Shown: positions 61,201 to 64,000 of the stretch, piece after piece
Layout: every line of letters starts with the position of its first letter
Position numbering within the stretch: the first letter of the stretch is position 1
Translations under genes and position numbers: made by a program
Notes under the pieces: model-generated
The model's input: only the letters and a program-made list of their open reading frames with translations
Databases searched by the model: none
What the model was told of the DNA's origin: nothing
From: Micropterus salmoides
Lineage: Eukaryota; Chordata; Actinopteri; Centrarchiformes; Centrarchidae
Length of the DNA: 64,000 bases
Direction of reading: 5' to 3'
NCBI RefSeq assembly: GCF_014851395.1
Contig: NW_024040928.1
Span: 9,797,728 to 9,861,727 of the forward strand

Positions 61201-63948
61201 ATACACATTTGTATGCACAATAGTATGCAAGCAAGTATATACGGCAACAGGGTGGTTGTGTATTTGAGTCAAAATAAACTACGGCTTGTGTTCATGATAA
61301 TAAAGGGAAATGTCACCCAGTGCACCAGTGTGGCTCATTAACATGTTTTTAATTGTTTTGGGACAACACTGTAGATCCATGGCAATGAGAAATAAGCATT
61401 ATCAGGCATTGGCTAGTCAACTATGCTTATTAGTAAGATAAATTCATCATTGGTTTTTGTCTTTTTATGGGATTTCTTATTGTGTATAAAAAGTATATCA
61501 TTTCACCAGCCTTACCCTTTGACCTTTGTTAGGATGAAAATCCAAAAACAAAGTCAGCTGTCTTTTTAAGTGACAAATCCAATGTCAGCAATTAAAAGAC
61601 ACAGAAGCAAGAAAAAGCCCTTTGACAACTTAAAGTGAGAGCAATTTGTCTCAGCCAGGGTTGTCAATCCAGAAATATATTAGATAATATTTTACATAGG
61701 CTTTTTGAGGATGTGTCATCCACAATTGTTTGTCTATGACGATCAGAGCTGAGGATAGTAAAAAGAGCCCACTGGCAGTAACACAACTAGAATAATTAAA
61801 AGTCACAGCACACTGCCAGCCTTGAAATATTTGTATGTAATGTATTTACAGATGTCAGTTCTGACAAAGAATGTCCCTAGAATTGAAAGTCACTACCAGT
61901 TCCAAACCAAACTTAAACTGCATGTTTTGAGCCAGCACAGATCTGTTATTTGGCACCACAGTGTTGGTGTTTATGCATTTCCCATAAAGGGGTGTTTTTG
62001 TGGTGATGGGTGTTATAAATAATGTTTGTGCAGCAGAGCTCACTGCCACAGGGCTGCCAATGATATTCATGCAACAGCCTTCAGCAGGATAGTAAAAGCG
62101 CACACACACACAAACACACATGACACCATCACCACTTCCCACTTCCCAGCATGCAGGTGGCCCTAAGTAGCAGACCTCGGAGATGACAGTTATTTACATC
62201 AGCAGACACATGTTCAGACACACACACAAACAGACTACCCCTGCTGCACCCATCTTGTTTAATGTTTTTATAATGATGTCAGTTATAATTTGCTGTGGAA
62301 ATGAAGGAAAGACAGAGCACAAAGAGGAAGAGTTGGAATCAAAGACATTCAGAGATGGAAAGACAGAGGGGTCAAACATTTTCAGATTATTGTCCTCAGT
62401 GACGTTTCTGTTGATGCTTCAGCAGCGTATTCATGTAAAGTTACAAGGCCTTGTCTAGCTATTTGTTTACCGTCACTGCTTGTAGCCTTGAAACAGCTCA
62501 CTGTATTTATCATTGTGTGTATGTTTTCGTGTGTGTGTTCCTGATTGTCCTTTCAAGGCACTTTCCCTAGTGTGTGAATTAAGAGGCAATTAATTTACTT
62601 GTGTTTATTTAAAACACTCACTTCTGAACAATCCAAACTTTAGAGATACCCTGCTGTGTGTGGGCTTCAGTTGGTCTGTGTGTTGACTCTGTGTGTCCTG
62701 AACACTTGTGCTTTTGTTTGTTTGCAGAAGTGGATCGAGGGTTTGAGGTCAGTGATTCACAACTTTAAGGCCAACAACGTCTGTCCAATGACCTGCCTCA
62801 AGAAACAGTGAGTGCATTTTACAGCACCACTCCAGCATGTCATAATTATCTAAATACATGAACAGTGCTCTTTAAGTCCAGCTTTATTTTTCATCCCTTT
62901 CTCTCTAATCTGGGCTTTTCTCTGTGTGTTTTCATTTCATTCTCTCATTTAGTTGGATGAGAATGTGCTTCCTGACCAATGTGAACGGGAAGATTCCCGT
63001 TAGAGGGTAAGAGTAAATGGTGAACCATTGTGCCGTCCTATTTTTCTCTAATTTGTCTTGCTCATCTTTGCTCTTCACATGTCCTGTCTTTCTCTGTCTC
63101 CCTTTTATAGCATTACTCGAACATTTGCATCAGGGAAGACCGAGAAGGGGATCTTTCAGGCTCTAAAGGATCTTGGCCTTCCTAGTGGAAAGGTCAGACA
63201 ACATGAACTGTAGTGTCCAGATAGATCATATTTATTTGGTGCTTTCTGTGCACTTTGCACTTAAAACAGTAGGTTTACAGCTCCTCCTGTTGACAAATGG
63301 TGGGCTGGTTTATCTTCCACAGAATGATGAGATTGAACCATCAGATTTCACCTATGACATTTTCTACGCGCTCACACAGAAGATCTGCCCTCGCACAGAC
63401 ATCGAGGAACTCTTCAAGAAGATGTAAGTCTCCTTTAGTTTAACCTGCCTGCCCTCTCCTTTGTAATTCTTATGTTTACTGATTTGTACCTCAAAATTAA
63501 TCAAAGAACACGATAATTCCTCCAAATAAACAACTTAACAATAGTACCGTTGTATTGTATTATACTCATGTTACCCTGTGCTGAGATAGAACAATGCTAT
63601 CCACTGTTAAATTATTAGTGTGAGCTACTGCGTCTCGTTGGAAATAAGGAGGACAAATATTTCTGCGCCTGCTGCACTAACTACGTCTGGACAGCTTAAC
63701 CTGCACAGTTCAACACTAGTTGACTGATGATTAACATGTTATTACTAAAAGTGTAACAGTTATGTATGATCCCCTTTTAAAGACTGCTTTCTAATTTGAA
63801 CTGACTGACTGTGTGAATGACTCTGAGGGTGTCTATTTTAAGAAGCATAACCTTTTTTGTTTGTTTTTTTTCTAATTAATTCCTTTGCAGCAATGGGAAC
63901 AAAACTGATTATTTAACTGTAGACCAGTTAGTCAGCTTTCTGAATGAA
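47789..63948 (+). CDS. plcb4: Phospholipase C-beta-4, N-terminal 248 residues (gene continues beyond window)
   Basis: PLC-beta-4 is a Gq-family effector that hydrolyses PIP2 to IP3 and diacylglycerol; in vertebrates it is prominent in retina and cerebellum. The coding exons are 47789-47872, 56786-56866, 57556-57615, 59787-59930, 62728-62807, 62953-63006, 63111-63192, 63323-63423 and 63891-63948. They join in frame (744 bases) without a stop. Residues from about 12 to 140 form the PH domain; EF-hand helices follow from about 145. Segments such as EGQVLECSLINSIRVGAVPK, SGTDLVN and KTDYLTVDQLVSFLNE match remembered PLCB4 nearly position for position, and fit it better than PLCB1. The catalytic X and Y boxes, C2 and coiled-coil parts are not in the window. 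Teleosts can have two plcb4 copies; which one this is cannot be told. Confidence 0.95.
48848..48883. repeat. (CA)n microsatellite
   Basis: About 17 CA units; a run of G follows at 48951-48960. Confidence 0.95.
49326..49358. repeat. (GT)n microsatellite
   Basis: About 16 GT units. Confidence 0.95.
49455..50740. mobile_element. Probable inverted-repeat element (1.3 kb)
   Basis: The left end ggctgaatttcgaaaagtc and the right end gacttttcagatgcagcc are imperfect inverted repeats (about 14 matches of 18 with one gap). Just inside, the sequences gcttaggaatgttccta and ggttaggaaagg also mirror loosely. No transposase and no clear target duplication are visible, so the boundaries are moderately supported. 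Confidence 0.45.
51000..51840. mobile_element. Repeat-derived region with one MITE end
   Basis: Starts with gatgaggatcgttaattttt, like ends of teleost elements with gattcgat-type interiors. It ends with ggtcttaagaccggtctcga and gtactacaacacta at 51823-51836; the reverse complement (tagtgttgtagtac) is a familiar MITE end rich in gagacc/ggtctc motifs. Two different relics are probably abutted; neither is complete. Confidence 0.4.
52189..52248. repeat. (CA)n microsatellite
   Basis: About 30 uninterrupted CA units. Confidence 0.97.
52714..52734. repeat. (TG)n microsatellite
   Basis: About ten TG units. Confidence 0.9.
53531..54467. repeat. Two tandem units of about 468 bp
   Basis: gccctgaacacatgtacatg starts at 53531 and again at 53999, and the two units stay nearly identical to cagtgtacatgctcacatct (53947 and 54416). 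A diverged, partial third unit precedes them: 53430-53530 resembles 53640-53750. The high identity of the two main units points to a fairly recent duplication. Confidence 0.85.
54474..56197. mobile_element. 1.7 kb insert between 58-bp direct repeats
   Basis: Begins ttatggaggaccgatcctga, then AAATAAAT-rich sequence, resembling the start of a dispersed fish repeat. The 58-bp segment beginning cagtgtacatgctcacatct occurs immediately before (54416-54473) and immediately after (56198-56255). No matching inverted end is visible at the right side. Confidence 0.5.
56786..56866 (+). CDS. plcb4: plcb4 coding exon 2 (residues 29-55)
   Basis: Acceptor ccccttctgcag, donor ggaaag|gtac, phase 0 at both ends, 81 bases. 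Encodes part of the PH domain, from DPYIFEPNCQMRVDEYGFF to WKSEGK. Confidence 0.95.
57556..57615 (+). CDS. plcb4: plcb4 coding exon 3 (residues 56-75)
   Basis: Acceptor ctttcctgcag, donor ccaaag|gtgaga, 60 bases, phase 0. Encodes EGQVLECSLINSIRVGAVPK of the PH domain, almost identical to remembered human PLCB4 (two conservative changes). Confidence 0.96.
57616..59786 (+). other. plcb4: plcb4 intron between coding exons 3 and 4
   Basis: 2.2 kb of AT-rich sequence with no transposon or gene that I recognise. The preceding intron (56867-57555) is likewise plain. Confidence 0.8.
59787..59930 (+). CDS. plcb4: plcb4 coding exon 4 (residues 76-123)
   Basis: Acceptor ctcttttttctcag, donor gccagg|gtaaat, 144 bases, phase 0. 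Encodes the later strands of the PH domain, including IICICSGTDLVNLNFMFMVA and ENPDTAR. Confidence 0.95.
59931..62727 (+). other. plcb4: plcb4 intron between coding exons 4 and 5
   Basis: 2.8 kb. Contains a CTTT-rich tract (about 60500-60543) and a CT-rich tract (about 60668-60705); a 142-codon frame across them (60302-60730) reflects the pyrimidine bias. Nothing else is recognised. Confidence 0.8.
62728..62807 (+). CDS. plcb4: plcb4 coding exon 5 (residues 124-149 and part of 150)
   Basis: Acceptor tttgtttgcag, donor aaaca|gtgagtg, 80 bases, ending in phase 2. Encodes KWIEGLRSVIHNFKANNV and PMTCLKK, the C-terminal helix of the PH domain and the linker. Choosing the donor after CA rather than CAG makes the split codon CAT (His) with the next exon, matching the family's KKHWM. 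Confidence 0.95.
62953..63006 (+). CDS. plcb4: plcb4 coding exon 6 (residues 150-167, part of 168)
   Basis: Acceptor tctcatttag, donor agagg|gtaagag, 54 bases. Encodes WMRMCFLTNVNGKIPVR at the start of the EF-hand region. The codon split with the next exon reads GGC (Gly168), where remembered human PLCB4 has Ser. Confidence 0.95.
63111..63192 (+). CDS. plcb4: plcb4 coding exon 7 (residues 169-195)
   Basis: Acceptor ctcccttttatag, donor ggaaag|gtcaga, 82 bases. Encodes ITRTFASGKTEKGIFQALKD then LGLPSGK, in the EF-hand region. Confidence 0.95.
63323..63423 (+). CDS. plcb4: plcb4 coding exon 8 (residues 196-228, part of 229)
   Basis: Acceptor tatcttccacag, donor aagat|gtaagtc, 101 bases. Encodes NDEIEPSDFTYDIFYALTQK and CPRTDIEELFKK; the split codon gives Ile229. 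Confidence 0.95.
63891..63948 (+). CDS. plcb4: plcb4 coding exon 9 (residues 230-248)
   Basis: Acceptor attcctttgcag, donor aatgaa|gtaagc, 58 bases, ending in phase 0. Encodes NGNKTDYLTVDQLVSFLNE, an EF-hand-like loop and helix that match remembered PLCB4 except Asn for Asp at position three. The following intron runs off the window. Confidence 0.95.
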
Positions 63949-64000
63949 GTAAGCTCTTTATCATTTGTTAACTTATCTGTGTATTTTGCTTCCCCGTGCC

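Overview
The window is vertebrate nuclear DNA, almost certainly from a ray-finned fish and plausibly a percomorph. It carries widely spaced exons with GT-AG junctions, long (CA)n microsatellites, and repeat types I know from teleosts: Tc1-like copies, hAT-like and other inverted-repeat elements, tRNA-derived SINEs and a Penelope-like relic. There is no bacterial or viral gene organisation. Most open reading frames are chance frames in introns or repeats.

Two phospholipase C-beta genes lie head to tail on the + strand. The 3' end of plcb1 comes first: its last coding exon is 5211-5435, followed by a 3' UTR of about 2 kb ending near an AATAAA at 7375-7380. The 5' part of plcb4 follows: a CpG-rich, ATG-free first exon ending at 11173, a small non-coding exon at 14620-14662, then nine coding exons from the start ATG at 47789 to 63948. 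The plcb4 exons join in frame into residues 1-248 (the PH domain and the start of the EF-hand region). The gene continues past the right edge. The order plcb1-plcb4 matches the neighbouring PLCB1 and PLCB4 genes on human chromosome 20p12.

Layout: 1-5210 is the last plcb1 intron, with a 1.25 kb inverted-repeat transposon at 3874-5125. 5211 to about 7400 is the plcb1 terminal exon. About 7400-10700 is intergenic, with a Penelope-like relic. About 10.8-11.2 kb is the inferred plcb4 promoter and exon 1. 11174-14619 is intron 1. 14663-47774 is a 33 kb intron 2, dense in nested transposons at 15.4-26.9 kb and again at 44.2-46.9 kb, and comparatively free of recognisable elements between. 47873-56785 is intron 3, with three further repeat elements. 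56786-63948 holds the compact coding exons.

Both genes encode Gq-activated enzymes that cleave PIP2 to IP3 and diacylglycerol. I found no undescribed gene system. The points most worth a second look are the two uORFs in the plcb4 leader (one overlapping the main start codon), the PLC-beta-1a-type terminal exon with a PDZ-ligand-like end, several nested transposons whose order can be read, a tiny hairpin insertion with 16-bp direct repeats, and a 58-bp direct repeat around a 1.7 kb insert.
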